Source: SCTD01 sp963784675 (GTDB taxonomy: Bacteria; Actinomycetota; Actinomycetes; Mycobacteriales; SCTD01). Taken from it: a stretch of 64,000 bases of DNA. Below, piece by piece: positions 25,337 through 34,110 of this stretch; positions within the stretch are counted from its first letter, which is position 1, and each line of letters starts with the position of its first letter. The notes below the pieces were generated by a model. The model ran no database searches. It was not told the DNA's origin and saw only the letters and a list, made by a program, of their open reading frames with translations. The stretch is taken from contig CAWASE010000016.1 in assembly GCA_963784675.1 (NCBI GenBank), positions 92,187 to 156,186 on the forward strand. Reading direction: 5' to 3'. A program made the position numbers and the translations under genes.

Positions 25337-26973
25337 CGCAGACTGTCGACATGCCAGCCCTGCCGTCCAGGACGTCCGTGCGCCGGCCGCGCCGGGCGGT
25401 CCTCGCGCTCGCGACCGCCGCGGTGCTGGCGCTCACCGCCTGCTCCGGCGGCGACCCGACGCTCGTCGCGGAGGCCGGTCCGTCGCCGAGCACGACCACG
25501 TCTGTGGCTGCGTCGGCTCCCGCTGAGCCGTCAGCGTCGTCGGCGAGCCCCTCGGCACCGACCTCGACGGCCTCCCGCGCCGCAGGTTCGACGGCCGTCA
25601 CGACCCCCACGCTGCGCTGGAGCGCCTGCGGCAACGGCTTCCAGTGCGCCACGCTGCCGGTGCCGCTCGTGGTCGACGACCCGTCCAGGGGCACCGTCGA
25701 CCTCGCGCTGACGCGCCGCGTCGCGGGCTCCCCGTCCCGCCGGATCGGCTCGCTGCTCATCAACCCCGGCGGCCCCGGCGCCAGCGCCGTCGGCTACCTG
25801 CAGGCCGCCTACACGGCCATCCCGGCCGACGTGCGGGCCCGCTTCGACCTCGTGGCCTTCGACCCCCGCGGCGTCGGCCGGTCCCGGCCGGTGCGGTGCG
25901 GCACGACCGCCGAGCTCGACCGCTACTTCGCGCTGGACCCCACCCCCGACGACGACGCCGAGCTCAAGGCGCTCGAGGACGGCAACCAGAGTCTGGTCGC
26001 CGGGTGCCTGCGCCGGTCGAGCGCGCAGCTGCCGTTCGTGGCCACCGTCGACACCGCCCGCGACATGGACGCCGTGCGGGCAGCCGTCGGCGACGACAAG
26101 CTCAGCTACCTCGGCTACTCCTACGGGACGACGCTGGGTGCCGCCTACCTGGACGCGTACCCGACCAGGGTGCGGGCGATGGTCCTGGACGGTGGCATCG
26201 ACCCGACACTGAGCTGGGACCAGTTCCTGCAGGGACAGTCGAGCGGTTTCGACCGCGCCTTCGAGGCCTTCATGAAGAACTGCGAGCAGACCGGCTGCGC
26301 GTACCGCAAGGCCGTGCAGGGCGATCTGCTGCAGGCCTACGACCGCCTCGCCGCGCAGGTCGAGCGCACCCCGCTGCCCACCGGTCAGGCCCGCGACCTG
26401 GGCCCGGGGGAGTTCCAGCTGGGCGTCGGCGCAGGTCTTTACAGCAAGAGCTCGGGGTGGCCCCGCATCGCCGAGGCGCTCGCCGCCGCGGAGAAGGGCG
26501 ACGGTGCGCCGCTGCTGGCGCTCAACGACAGCTATCTGGACCGCACCAGCAAGGGCTACGAGAACGTCACCGAGGCCAACCTCGCGGTCAACTGCATCGA
26601 TCGCCCGTGGCCGCGCGAGACGGCTCCGTACCTGGCCCTGCGCGACAAGGTCAGCAAGGACTCGCCCCGCTTCGGGCCGGCGATCGCGCTGTCGGGCCTG
26701 GCGTGCGCCGACTGGCCCGTCGAGGCCGTCTCGCGACCGCACGAGGTCAGCGCGGCGGGCGCGCCGCCGGTCGTGGTCATCGGTACGACGGGCGACCCCG
26801 CGACCCCCTTCGCCTGGTCGGTGGCGCTCGCCGACCAGCTCCGCTCGGGGATCCTGCTCACGCACCGCGGCGACGGCCACACGGTCTATCGGGTGGGCGC
26901 CCCCGGCTGCATCCTGAACCCGGTCAGCAGCTACCTGCTGACCGCGAAGGCCCCGGCCGCCGCCACCTGCTGA
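25333..26973 (+). CDS. Secreted lipoprotein alpha/beta hydrolase (TAP-like)
   Basis: Exported alpha/beta hydrolase of the tripeptidyl aminopeptidase/SlpD type found in Streptomyces and mycobacteria. An N-terminal lipoprotein signal ends in the lipobox LTAC, followed by a Ser/Thr/Ala-rich linker of about 55 residues. The oxyanion region LLINPGGPGASAV, the nucleophile in LGYSYGTTLGAAY near residue 262, the Asp in GTTGDPATPF and the His in GDGHTVY complete the triad. The C-terminal TAP-like domain is present. The GTG at 25333 overlaps the previous stop; an ATG at 25351 is an equally good start. It likely degrades peptides at the outer membrane face. Confidence 0.87.
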   Translation: MTQTVDMPALPSRTSVRRPRRAVLALATAAVLALTACSGGDPTLVAEAGPSPSTTTSVAASAPAEPSASSASPSAPTSTASRAAGSTAVTTPTLRWSACGNGFQCATLPVPLVVDDPSRGTVDLALTRRVAGSPSRRIGSLLINPGGPGASAVGYLQAAYTAIPADVRARFDLVAFDPRGVGRSRPVRCGTTAELDRYFALDPTPDDDAELKALEDGNQSLVAGCLRRSSAQLPFVATVDTARDMDAVRAAVGDDKLSYLGYSYGTTLGAAYLDAYPTRVRAMVLDGGIDPTLSWDQFLQGQSSGFDRAFEAFMKNCEQTGCAYRKAVQGDLLQAYDRLAAQVERTPLPTGQARDLGPGEFQLGVGAGLYSKSSGWPRIAEALAAAEKGDGAPLLALNDSYLDRTSKGYENVTEANLAVNCIDRPWPRETAPYLALRDKVSKDSPRFGPAIALSGLACADWPVEAVSRPHEVSAAGAPPVVVIGTTGDPATPFAWSVALADQLRSGILLTHRGDGHTVYRVGAPGCILNPVSSYLLTAKAPAAATC

Positions 26974-27004
26974 GCCGCTGGCCCGAGCGTGCAAGGGTGT
27001 GGTG

Positions 27005-27796
27005 ATGACCCGGCCCAGCATGCGTCGCAAGATCGCCGTCGCGACCTGGCGGGCGCCCCGTGAAGGCCGTCTGCACGCACGGATGGCCGCGGACGCCACG
27101 CCCGTCCTGGAGTACTGCCTTCGCAAGACGCAGGAGTCCGGAGTGGTCGTGACACCGGGCGTGGTGGTCGGGATGGCCTTCCACCGCGGCGTGCTCACCG
27201 TCCCTGCCTTCCACAACCGGGTGGTGTTCGGACGGATCGTGCCCTTCCCGTCCTACGACGTCGCGTTCGCCGTCGACATCGGTGCGGGCGAAGACCTCGC
27301 GCCGACCAAGGTGCGTGACGTCGACGGCAAGACGGTGGTCGAGGTCGCGCGTGAGCTCGCCGCAGGCGCCGTCCGCCTGCGGGCCCGCGAGGATGCCGAC
27401 TACGAGACGACCAGCGGTATCGCCCGCGTGGTGCCGTGGTGGGCGCTGCGGTCGATGCTGTCGGCGGCGTCCCTGCTCAACGGCGGCATCGGCGTGCGCG
27501 CGTTCGGCCAGCCGGCGCACCCGCTGGGCTCGATGTTCGTCACCAACATCGGTTCCTTCGGGCTGGACGAGGGTTACGTCGCGCCGGTGCCGCTGGCTCG
27601 GGTGCCGCTCTACGTCTGCGTCGGAGCGGTCAAGGACGCCCCGATGGCGATCGACGGCGAGGTGGTGGTGCGTCCCGAGCTGGTCATCACGGCGACCGCC
27701 GACCACCGGCTGGTCGATGGCGCGCACGCCGCCGCGCTCGCCCGCTTCGTGCGGACGGCCCTGGCCGAGCCGGACAGCCTGGACGTGCTCGCCTGA
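27005..27796 (+). CDS. 2-oxoacid dehydrogenase E2-like acyltransferase, catalytic domain only
   Basis: A 263-residue protein consisting of the acyltransferase catalytic fold of E2 enzymes, without lipoyl or peripheral-subunit-binding domains. The C-terminal catalytic motif ATADHRLVDGAHAA (H-R-x-x-D-G) is intact near residue 240, and MFVTNIGSFGLDEG is typical of E2 proteins. AAGGGTG precedes the ATG at 27005; a GTG at 26999 is an alternative. Stand-alone domains of this kind are found scattered in actinobacteria and lack a known acyl donor, so the function is uncertain despite the intact motif. Confidence 0.78.
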   Translation: MTRPSMRRKIAVATWRAPREGRLHARMAADATPVLEYCLRKTQESGVVVTPGVVVGMAFHRGVLTVPAFHNRVVFGRIVPFPSYDVAFAVDIGAGEDLAPTKVRDVDGKTVVEVARELAAGAVRLRAREDADYETTSGIARVVPWWALRSMLSAASLLNGGIGVRAFGQPAHPLGSMFVTNIGSFGLDEGYVAPVPLARVPLYVCVGAVKDAPMAIDGEVVVRPELVITATADHRLVDGAHAAALARFVRTALAEPDSLDVLA

Positions 27797-27877
27797 GCGG
27801 GTCCCCGCTCGTTTCCCTGGAGTGACCCAGGGCACGTTCCGGACCGAACGACCCTGTCCCACGTCGAGGAGAGCACC

Positions 27878-29398
27878 GTGCCTGAGGTCCCTGCCACCAC
27901 CACGAACGCCGGAGTACCGGTCGCGAGCGACGAGCACTCGCTCACCCAGGGGTCGGGCGGGGGGATCCTGCTGCACGACCACTATCTGCTGGAGAAGATG
28001 GCGCAGTTCAACCGTGAGCGCGTGCCCGAGCGGGTGGTCCACGCCAAGGGCGCAGGCGCGTTCGGTGAGCTGACGGTCACCGAGGACATCAGCGCCTACA
28101 CCAAAGCCGACTTCCTGCAGCCGGGCAAGGTCACCCCGATGCTGGCGCGCTTCTCGACCGTGGCGGGCGAGCAGGGATCACCCGACACCTGGCGCGACCC
28201 CCGCGGCTTCTCGCTGAAGTTCTACACCGACGAGGGCAACTACGACCTGGTCGGCAACAACACGCCGGTCTTCTTCATCAAGGACCCGATGAAGTTCCAG
28301 GACTTCATCCGCAGCCAGAAGCGGATGCCCGACTCGGGGCTGCGCGACAACGACATGCAGTGGGACTTCTGGACGCTCTCGCCCGAGACGGCGCACCAGG
28401 TCACCTGGCTGATGGGTGATCGTGGCGTTCCCCGGACCTTCCGGCACATGAACGGCTACGGCTCGCACACCTACCAGCTTCTCAACGCCGCGGGTGAGCG
28501 CTGCTGGGTCAAGTTCCACTTCCGGACCGACCAGGGTGCGGAGTTCCTGGACCAGGACGAGGCCGACCGGCTGGCCGGCGCCTCCCCGGACCACCACCGG
28601 CAGGACCTGTTCGGCTCCATCAAGAACGGGGACTTCCCGACCTGGACGCTGTCGGTGCAGATCATGCCGGAGGCCGATGCGGCGGACTACCGGTTCAACC
28701 CCTTCGACCTGACGAAGATCTGGCCGCACGCCGACTACCCGCTGATCAAGGTCGGGACGATGGAGCTGAACCGCAACCCGGACAACTTCTTCGCCCAGAT
28801 CGAGCAGAGCTCCTTCGAGCCCTCCAACCTGGTGCCCGGTATCGCCGTCAGCCCGGACAAGATGCTGCTCGGCCGCATGTTCAGCTACGCCGACGCCCAC
28901 CGGTACCGCATCGGCACGAACTACGCGCAGCTGCCGGTGAACGCGCCGAAGGCGGCCGTGCACAGCTACTCCAAGGACGGCGCCATGCGTCTGGCGTTCA
29001 ACAGCGCGGACACGCCGGTCTACGCGCCGAACAGCTACGGCGGACCGGCGGCCGACACCGCCCGCTACGACGACGGCGCCGGCTGGGACGCCGGCGGCCC
29101 GATGGTGCACGCCGCCTATGACCTGCACGCGGAGGACGACGACTGGGGTCAGGCCGGCACCCTCGTGCGCGAGGTGATGGACGATGCCGCCCGCGAGCGG
29201 CTGGTGCAGAACGTGTCTGGTCACCTGCTGAACGGGGTCACGGAGCCGGTGCTGGCCCGCGCGTTCGCGTACTGGAGCCACGTCGATGCCGAGATCGGCA
29301 GGCGCATCGAGGCGGCGGTGCGGTCGCAGCAGGACGACAAGGCCCCGTCGACGGCCCCGAGCCCGACCACGCCGGGCGACGAGGCCGAGAAGGTCTGA
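27878..29398 (+). CDS. katA: Monofunctional heme catalase
   Basis: Clade 3-type small-subunit catalase, 506 residues, decomposing hydrogen peroxide. The catalytic histidine is in RVVHAKGAGAFG near residue 55, the distal asparagine in VGNNTPVFFIKDP near residue 128, and the proximal heme tyrosine in GRMFSYADAHRYRIG near residue 336. GAGGAG precedes the GTG at 27878. The C-terminal 20 residues are disordered (Ser/Thr/Pro). It stands alone between the E2-like gene and a divergent small gene. No OxyR or FurA binding site could be identified. Confidence 0.95.
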   Translation: MPEVPATTTNAGVPVASDEHSLTQGSGGGILLHDHYLLEKMAQFNRERVPERVVHAKGAGAFGELTVTEDISAYTKADFLQPGKVTPMLARFSTVAGEQGSPDTWRDPRGFSLKFYTDEGNYDLVGNNTPVFFIKDPMKFQDFIRSQKRMPDSGLRDNDMQWDFWTLSPETAHQVTWLMGDRGVPRTFRHMNGYGSHTYQLLNAAGERCWVKFHFRTDQGAEFLDQDEADRLAGASPDHHRQDLFGSIKNGDFPTWTLSVQIMPEADAADYRFNPFDLTKIWPHADYPLIKVGTMELNRNPDNFFAQIEQSSFEPSNLVPGIAVSPDKMLLGRMFSYADAHRYRIGTNYAQLPVNAPKAAVHSYSKDGAMRLAFNSADTPVYAPNSYGGPAADTARYDDGAGWDAGGPMVHAAYDLHAEDDDWGQAGTLVREVMDDAARERLVQNVSGHLLNGVTEPVLARAFAYWSHVDAEIGRRIEAAVRSQQDDKAPSTAPSPTTPGDEAEKV

Positions 29399-29412
29399 CC
29401 GCTCGGCTGCCG

Positions 29413-29712
29413 TCAGACGCGGTCGCGACGGCGACGCGCGTCCTGCAACGAGTGCACCGACGCCGCCACCGGTTCCAGGTCGACGCGCTGGTTCAGGGTT
29501 CGCTGCGGGACGACCGGGGCGTGCTCCCGGATGGTGGCGAAGGCGTCCGCCTCGGCCGCGAGCAGGTCGCTGAGGGCATCGAGGTGCGCGAAGACCAGGT
29601 CGCCGGCGGCGGGCCCGTGCGCCGTCAGCTCGCGCACGGCGTCGTCGACGGCCCGGCGCCGGTCGATCCAGACCGCGAGGCGCCGCAGCTCCTGCTTGGC
29701 TGCGTCGTCCAT
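29413..29712 (-). CDS. Hypothetical protein (99 aa)
   Basis: A 99-residue soluble protein, mostly helical in appearance, with alternating acidic and basic heptads (AKQELRRLAVWIDRRRAVDDAV) and a C-terminal Arg-rich tail. The ATG at 29712 is the start. It converges on katA with 14 bases between stops. No family recognised. Confidence 0.5.
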   Translation of the reverse strand: MDDAAKQELRRLAVWIDRRRAVDDAVRELTAHGPAAGDLVFAHLDALSDLLAAEADAFATIREHAPVVPQRTLNQRVDLEPVAASVHSLQDARRRRDRV

Positions 29713-29895
29713 GCAGGGACTGTGCCCCCTCAGGCCGCGCTCCCGCAGCCGAATGCCGGAGGCAGCCGGGCGAAGAGGGGACAAAGCGGGAATCTCACAC
29801 AACGTAGTTAGTTCATGACTGACCGGAAGCATGAGGGGTAGGGCCCGTTGTGACCAGTGACATCACGCAGACGTGGTCAAGGCGGACGGGGGACG

Positions 29896-31188
29896 ATGAA
29901 CAGCGGGAGCACCGTGGCGGGCCGGGGGTGCGCTGACACGGCGGACCTGCTCGCTACCGCGCTCGAGCCCGCCGGCCTGCGCACCGCGTTCCAGGTGATC
30001 GTCGACCTGACCACGGGCACCCCCGTGGCGTACGAGGCCCTGACCCGGGGCCCGCGCAACTCGCGGCTGGAGCCGCCTGACGCGCTGCTCGACGCCGCAC
30101 GAGAGGCGGGCAGGCTCACCGAGCTGGACTGGGCCTGCCGGTGCACCGCGTTCCGGGCCGCGGACGCCGTCGGCTTCGGCGCCCCGCTGCAACTGTTCGT
30201 CAACGCCGAGCCGCAGGCGCTGACCGCCTCGTGCCCCCCGCACCTGGTGCAGGACTTCGTCCAGGCGCACCGCACCCTCGACATCGTCGTGGAGGTCACG
30301 GAGCGCTACCTGCTCGACGCGCCGGCCGAGCTGCTGCGGGTGCGGGACACCCTCGACGAGCTGGGCTGGGCCGTCGCGCTGGACGACGTCGGGGCCAACG
30401 ACGCCGGCGTCGCGCTGCTGCCGGTGCTGCGACCCGCCGTCGTCAAGCTCGACCGGTCGCTGTTGAGCCCGCATCCCTCGCGTGCTCAGCGCGACGCCCT
30501 CGCCGGCGTCCGGGCCTACGTCGAACGCAGCGGCGCCTGCCTGCTGGCGGAGGGTATCGAGACCGAGCAGGACCTGCGCCGCGCCCGCGAGCTCGGCGCG
30601 ACGTGGGGACAGGGCTGGTTGTTCGGACGGCCCGGCCCGCTGGCCGCCGCCCTCCCCCGGCCGCGACAGCGACAGCGACCGCTGCGCGAGGACGTGATCT
30701 CCCGCGATGAGAACCGTTCCCTCGTCGACGCTTTCCGGCTCCTGTCCCGCCACTCACCGATCGAGGACGACGTCATGGTCCAGACCGTCCGCGACGAGGT
30801 GGCAGCGGTGTGCGCGGAGGCGGCAGGCGCCGCGTCCGGTTCGCTGCTGGTCGTGCAGACCGGCGATCCGCAGTCGCTGCCGACCGGGCTGTATCGCACC
30901 CTGGACGTGCTGCACGACACCTGCGCGCTGGTGGTCGTGCTCGACGCTCACGCGCCCCCGCGGCGGTCCGGGGTGCTCCGCGCGTCGGTGCTGGATCCGC
31001 GTGACGTGTCGGCAGGCGACACCGCTGCCCTGCTGCTGGGTCCGGACCGGGCCACGGCAGTGCTGGCCCGCCCGGGCGCGGACGGCAGCTGGGCGGTCGG
31101 CCGGACCCACGACCCGGACGTCGTGGCCGACACCGCGAGAGCGCTGCTGGCCCGGGTGACGCCCCGCGAGCGCCGTCCGTCGGACTAG
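29896..31188 (+). CDS. EAL-domain protein with C-terminal DICT-like domain
   Basis: Probable cyclic-di-GMP phosphodiesterase of 430 residues. The EAL domain (about 20-260) keeps the key elements: YEALTR, VNAEPQALT, VVEVTERYLL, ALDDVGAND, VKLDRSLLSPH, AEGIET and GWLFGRPGPL, so it is likely catalytically competent. The C-terminal part (about 285-425) resembles the DICT sensor-type domain (PIEDDVMVQTVRDE, and a beta-rich region). There is no membrane segment or GGDEF partner. The start is the ATG at 29896, with GGGGGAC just upstream. About 180 bases of A+T-richer DNA precede it, suggesting an own promoter. Confidence 0.84.
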   Translation: MNSGSTVAGRGCADTADLLATALEPAGLRTAFQVIVDLTTGTPVAYEALTRGPRNSRLEPPDALLDAAREAGRLTELDWACRCTAFRAADAVGFGAPLQLFVNAEPQALTASCPPHLVQDFVQAHRTLDIVVEVTERYLLDAPAELLRVRDTLDELGWAVALDDVGANDAGVALLPVLRPAVVKLDRSLLSPHPSRAQRDALAGVRAYVERSGACLLAEGIETEQDLRRARELGATWGQGWLFGRPGPLAAALPRPRQRQRPLREDVISRDENRSLVDAFRLLSRHSPIEDDVMVQTVRDEVAAVCAEAAGAASGSLLVVQTGDPQSLPTGLYRTLDVLHDTCALVVVLDAHAPPRRSGVLRASVLDPRDVSAGDTAALLLGPDRATAVLARPGADGSWAVGRTHDPDVVADTARALLARVTPRERRPSD

Positions 31189-31230
31189 TCCCTTCGTGTC
31201 AGGGACATTTCGCAGCGGCTCTGACAGGGT

Positions 31231-31443
31231 GTGACCATGGCATCGCTCCCTGCACCCGAGCCCCATCTCCTCCCGGTCGACCACGACGAGTCGGTACTGC
31301 GCGTCGTACGCAGCGCCGCCGGGTTGGGTCTGCGACTGCTCGGCACCGTCGACGACGGCGCCGACCGGCTGGCCGGTGTTCACCAGCGGCTGCGTGCACG
31401 GCGGTGGCTACCGCGCCCCCGGCACGCCGTCGACGAATTCTGA
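31231..31443 (+). CDS. Small hypothetical protein (70 aa)
   Basis: An open frame of 70 codons from GTG 31231 (or ATG 31237), encoding PAPEPHLLPVDHDESVLRVV, then a basic C-terminus. It overlaps the first codons of the Rsm22-like gene. There is no recognised family; coding is plausible from position but not secure. Confidence 0.4.
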   Translation: MTMASLPAPEPHLLPVDHDESVLRVVRSAAGLGLRLLGTVDDGADRLAGVHQRLRARRWLPRPRHAVDEF

Positions 31444-32456
31444 CGTCGAGCAGCGCGCTGCGCGCTGCCCTGGACGCGGTGCTGACCGGCAGGTCGGGCA
31501 GCAGCCTGGCCGCGTCCGTCGACCACCTCATGCAGGCCTACCGCAGCGGCGTGCCTCCGCGGGACGTCCTGCTCGCGACGCCGGCGCGGGCCGCGGCCTA
31601 CGCCGGCTACCGCATGCCGGCCACCACCGCCGCGGTCGCGGCCGCGCTCCGCCAGACGCTCGAAGCCGTCCCCACGCTGGAGCCCACCGACCACCTCGAC
31701 CTGGGGGCCGGCACCGGAGCGGCCGCGGTCGCGGTGGCCGAGACGCTGCCGAGCGTGCGGGCGCACCTGCTCTGGGAGCAGTCGCCGGCCGCCGTCGAGC
31801 TGGGCACGCAGGTGCTGGACATGCTGGCGCTGCCCGGCGTCCGGTGGTCGCCGTGGACGCTCCCCGGCGTGCTCCCGGACGAGCCGTCGGACCTGCCGTC
31901 AGACGTCGCCCGGCTGGTCACGGCGGCCTACCTGCTCGGCGAGCTCGACGACGCCGGCCAGGACCGCCTGGTGCGGCTCGCTGCCGCCGCGGCAGGCAGG
32001 ACGGGCACGGTCCTGCTGGTGGAACCCGGCACGCCCGACGGCTACCGGCGCATCGTCACGGCGCGCACCACGCTGCTGTCCCTGGGCTTGACCGTGGCCG
32101 CCCCCTGCCCGCACCAGGACAGCTGCCCGCTGGCCGGCGGCCGCGACTGGTGCCACCTGGCGGCCCGCGTGGAGCGGTCGGCTCGGCACCGCGCGCTGAA
32201 GGCCGGTGAGCTGTCCTACGAGGACGAGAAGTTCGCCTACGTGGCGGCGACCGGCCTGTCGGTGCAGACCCCCGGCAGCCGGGTGCTGCGACGTCCGGCG
32301 ATCCGCAAGGGACTGGTCGCACTGACCCTGTGCGAACCCGACGGACAGGTGCGCGACAGCGTCGTCAGCAAGCGGCAGGGCCCGCGCTACCGGGCCGCCC
32401 GCGATGTGCACTGGGGCGACGCGTGGCCGAGCGTCGATGACGCCGGCACCAGCTAG
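31404..32456 (+). CDS. Rsm22-family ribosomal small subunit methyltransferase-like protein
   Basis: Rsm22-like protein, 350 residues, related to the mitochondrial ribosomal small subunit assembly factor. The SAM motif I DLGAGTGAAAVAVAET is near residue 97. A cysteine cluster typical of the family (APCPHQDSCPLAGGRDWCHLAAR, near residues 232-254) would bind an iron-sulfur cluster or zinc, and the KFAYVAATG segment follows. The true start is uncertain: GTG 31404 is used, since no better start lies before the conserved region and an ATT/CTG lies near 31438. Role in ribosome maturation is inferred from the family. Confidence 0.78.
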   Translation: MATAPPARRRRILTSSSALRAALDAVLTGRSGSSLAASVDHLMQAYRSGVPPRDVLLATPARAAAYAGYRMPATTAAVAAALRQTLEAVPTLEPTDHLDLGAGTGAAAVAVAETLPSVRAHLLWEQSPAAVELGTQVLDMLALPGVRWSPWTLPGVLPDEPSDLPSDVARLVTAAYLLGELDDAGQDRLVRLAAAAAGRTGTVLLVEPGTPDGYRRIVTARTTLLSLGLTVAAPCPHQDSCPLAGGRDWCHLAARVERSARHRALKAGELSYEDEKFAYVAATGLSVQTPGSRVLRRPAIRKGLVALTLCEPDGQVRDSVVSKRQGPRYRAARDVHWGDAWPSVDDAGTS

Positions 32457-32490
32457 CGAAGATTCGTCGCGAGAGCTCCGTGGCAGCCCG

Positions 32491-33234
32491 TCAGGTCGTC
32501 CGGGCGAGCCGCTGCAGCCGCGCATGAAGGCGCTCGGCTGTGCGCGGCACGTCGGCGCGGACGCTGCTGCGGCGCAGGTCGGACCGCACTCCGTCCGGCC
32601 GCAGGTCGGCACCGGTGAAGCGGCACAGGGGCCCGAGGTCGCCGCCGGAGACGAGCGCGTCGTCGTCGACGACGAGCCAGCGACCGACGGGCAGGCTCCA
32701 CGTCAGCACGTGCGTGTACGCAGCGACCCAGGACCGGTAGCCGAGCTCAGGCGTGACCTGCAGGCCGGCGAAGTAGTCCGGCTGCCGGGCGGCCATCGCC
32801 AGGAGGCTGTCGACCACGGCCCCCGGGTGGCGGAACACCAGGACGCGACGCAGACTCGGCGGCAGCACGTCCTGCCAGGCGGGTAGCGTGAAGCACCAGC
32901 GCGGATCCTTCAGGCACCACGGACCCGCAGCTCCCGCCCAGGCAGCCATCTGCGCGTGCTGCTCTGCGTCGGCCTCCGGCCGGGCCGACAGGGCCGGTGC
33001 CGCCAGCCAGGCGTGCCGACGCCCAGGACGACCCGGACCGACCGGCAGGTGCGGAGCCAACAGCGAGTCGTTGAGGCGGTTGATCCTGATGTCTTCGAAG
33101 AAGCCGAGCGGGTTGGAGCTCGACGCCGGCACCAGCTGGTCGCCGGTGGCGTACCCGGCCTGGGCGAAGAGCCCGGCCACCATGCTCGTCCCGCTGCGAC
33201 CGGCGCCGGTGACGAGGACGGACGGGGCGCTCAC
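32491..33234 (-). CDS. Sulfotransferase-like protein
   Basis: P-loop sulfotransferase-type protein, 247 residues. The 5'-phosphosulfate-binding loop is VTGAGRSGTSMVAGLF near residue 8, and the 3'-phosphate-binding arginine/serine region RVLVFRHPGAVVDSLLAMA lies near residue 142. It would transfer sulfate from PAPS to a hydroxyl of a sugar or lipid. The GTG start at 33234 abuts the GTG start of the divergent glycosyltransferase (CACGTG), with no bases between them. The carbohydrate cluster on the other side suggests a glycan substrate, but this is inference. Confidence 0.8.
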   Translation of the reverse strand: MSAPSVLVTGAGRSGTSMVAGLFAQAGYATGDQLVPASSSNPLGFFEDIRINRLNDSLLAPHLPVGPGRPGRRHAWLAAPALSARPEADAEQHAQMAAWAGAAGPWCLKDPRWCFTLPAWQDVLPPSLRRVLVFRHPGAVVDSLLAMAARQPDYFAGLQVTPELGYRSWVAAYTHVLTWSLPVGRWLVVDDDALVSGGDLGPLCRFTGADLRPDGVRSDLRRSSVRADVPRTAERLHARLQRLARTT

Positions 33235-34110
33235 GTGGCCGTGACCGTCTGCACGCTGGTGCGCAACCGCAACCTCCTGCTCTCGGGTCTGGTGGAGGGG
33301 CTGTCCCGGTCCGAGGAACCTCCTGCCCAGCTGGTGGTCGTGCACGCCGGCGGCGAGGACCCGGCGCCGGTCCTGCGCGACGCGCCGTTCCCGGTCGAGG
33401 TGGTGCGTGTGGGCGACGGCGACGAGCGCATCCCCTACGCCCCCGCGCGCAACGCCGCAGCGCGCGCCGCGAGCAGCCCGCACCTGGTCTTCCTGGACGC
33501 CGACACGATCCCGGCGCCGTCGATGGTCGGAGCTTTCGACGCGGCCCTGACGGCTGCGGACGCCCTGTGCATCGGCGACGTGCAGTACCTGCCCCCGGGT
33601 GCGGCGGACGGCCGCTGGACCACCGAGTCCCTGGACGCCGCCGGTCGCCGCCATCCCGCGCGTCCCGTCCCGCCGGACACCGGATGGCAGGTGTCGCAGG
33701 ACTATCCGATGGTGTGGGGGCTGTGCGTCGCCCTGCGCCGGGACACGCTGCTGGAGCGGCTGGGCGGTTTCGACGAGCAGTTCCGTGGCTATGCGGGGGA
33801 GGACACCGACCTGGCCGAGCGCGCCCGGCTGCTCGGCGTGCCGTTGCACGTCGTCGCGGGCGGACGGGTCTGGCACTGCCACCACGACAGCTGGGAACCG
33901 CCCGTGCAACAGCTGCGCGCGACCGTAGAGAACTGCCGGGTCTTCCACCGCCGGCACGGGTGGTGGCCGATGCAGGGCTGGCTCGAAGGCTTCCGCGACC
34001 TCGGCCTGGTCCGCTGGACGCCCGACGCCGACGACCTCGTCGTGCTCCGCGACCCGACACCGGCGGAGGTCGACGCGGTGCGCTGCACCGTCGCCCGTCC
34101 GTTCCGGTGA
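33235..34110 (+). CDS. Family 2 glycosyltransferase
   Basis: GT-A fold glycosyltransferase, 291 residues. The nucleotide-sugar site begins with VTVCTLVRNRNLLLSGLVEGL, the DxD motif is in VFLDADTIPAPSM near residue 87, and the catalytic base region GGFDEQFRGYAGEDTDLAERA is near residue 180. The GTG at 33235 is used (a second GTG is at 33241). First of a run of plus-strand genes overlapping by four bases each. The acceptor is unknown. Confidence 0.85.
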   Translation: MAVTVCTLVRNRNLLLSGLVEGLSRSEEPPAQLVVVHAGGEDPAPVLRDAPFPVEVVRVGDGDERIPYAPARNAAARAASSPHLVFLDADTIPAPSMVGAFDAALTAADALCIGDVQYLPPGAADGRWTTESLDAAGRRHPARPVPPDTGWQVSQDYPMVWGLCVALRRDTLLERLGGFDEQFRGYAGEDTDLAERARLLGVPLHVVAGGRVWHCHHDSWEPPVQQLRATVENCRVFHRRHGWWPMQGWLEGFRDLGLVRWTPDADDLVVLRDPTPAEVDAVRCTVARPFR

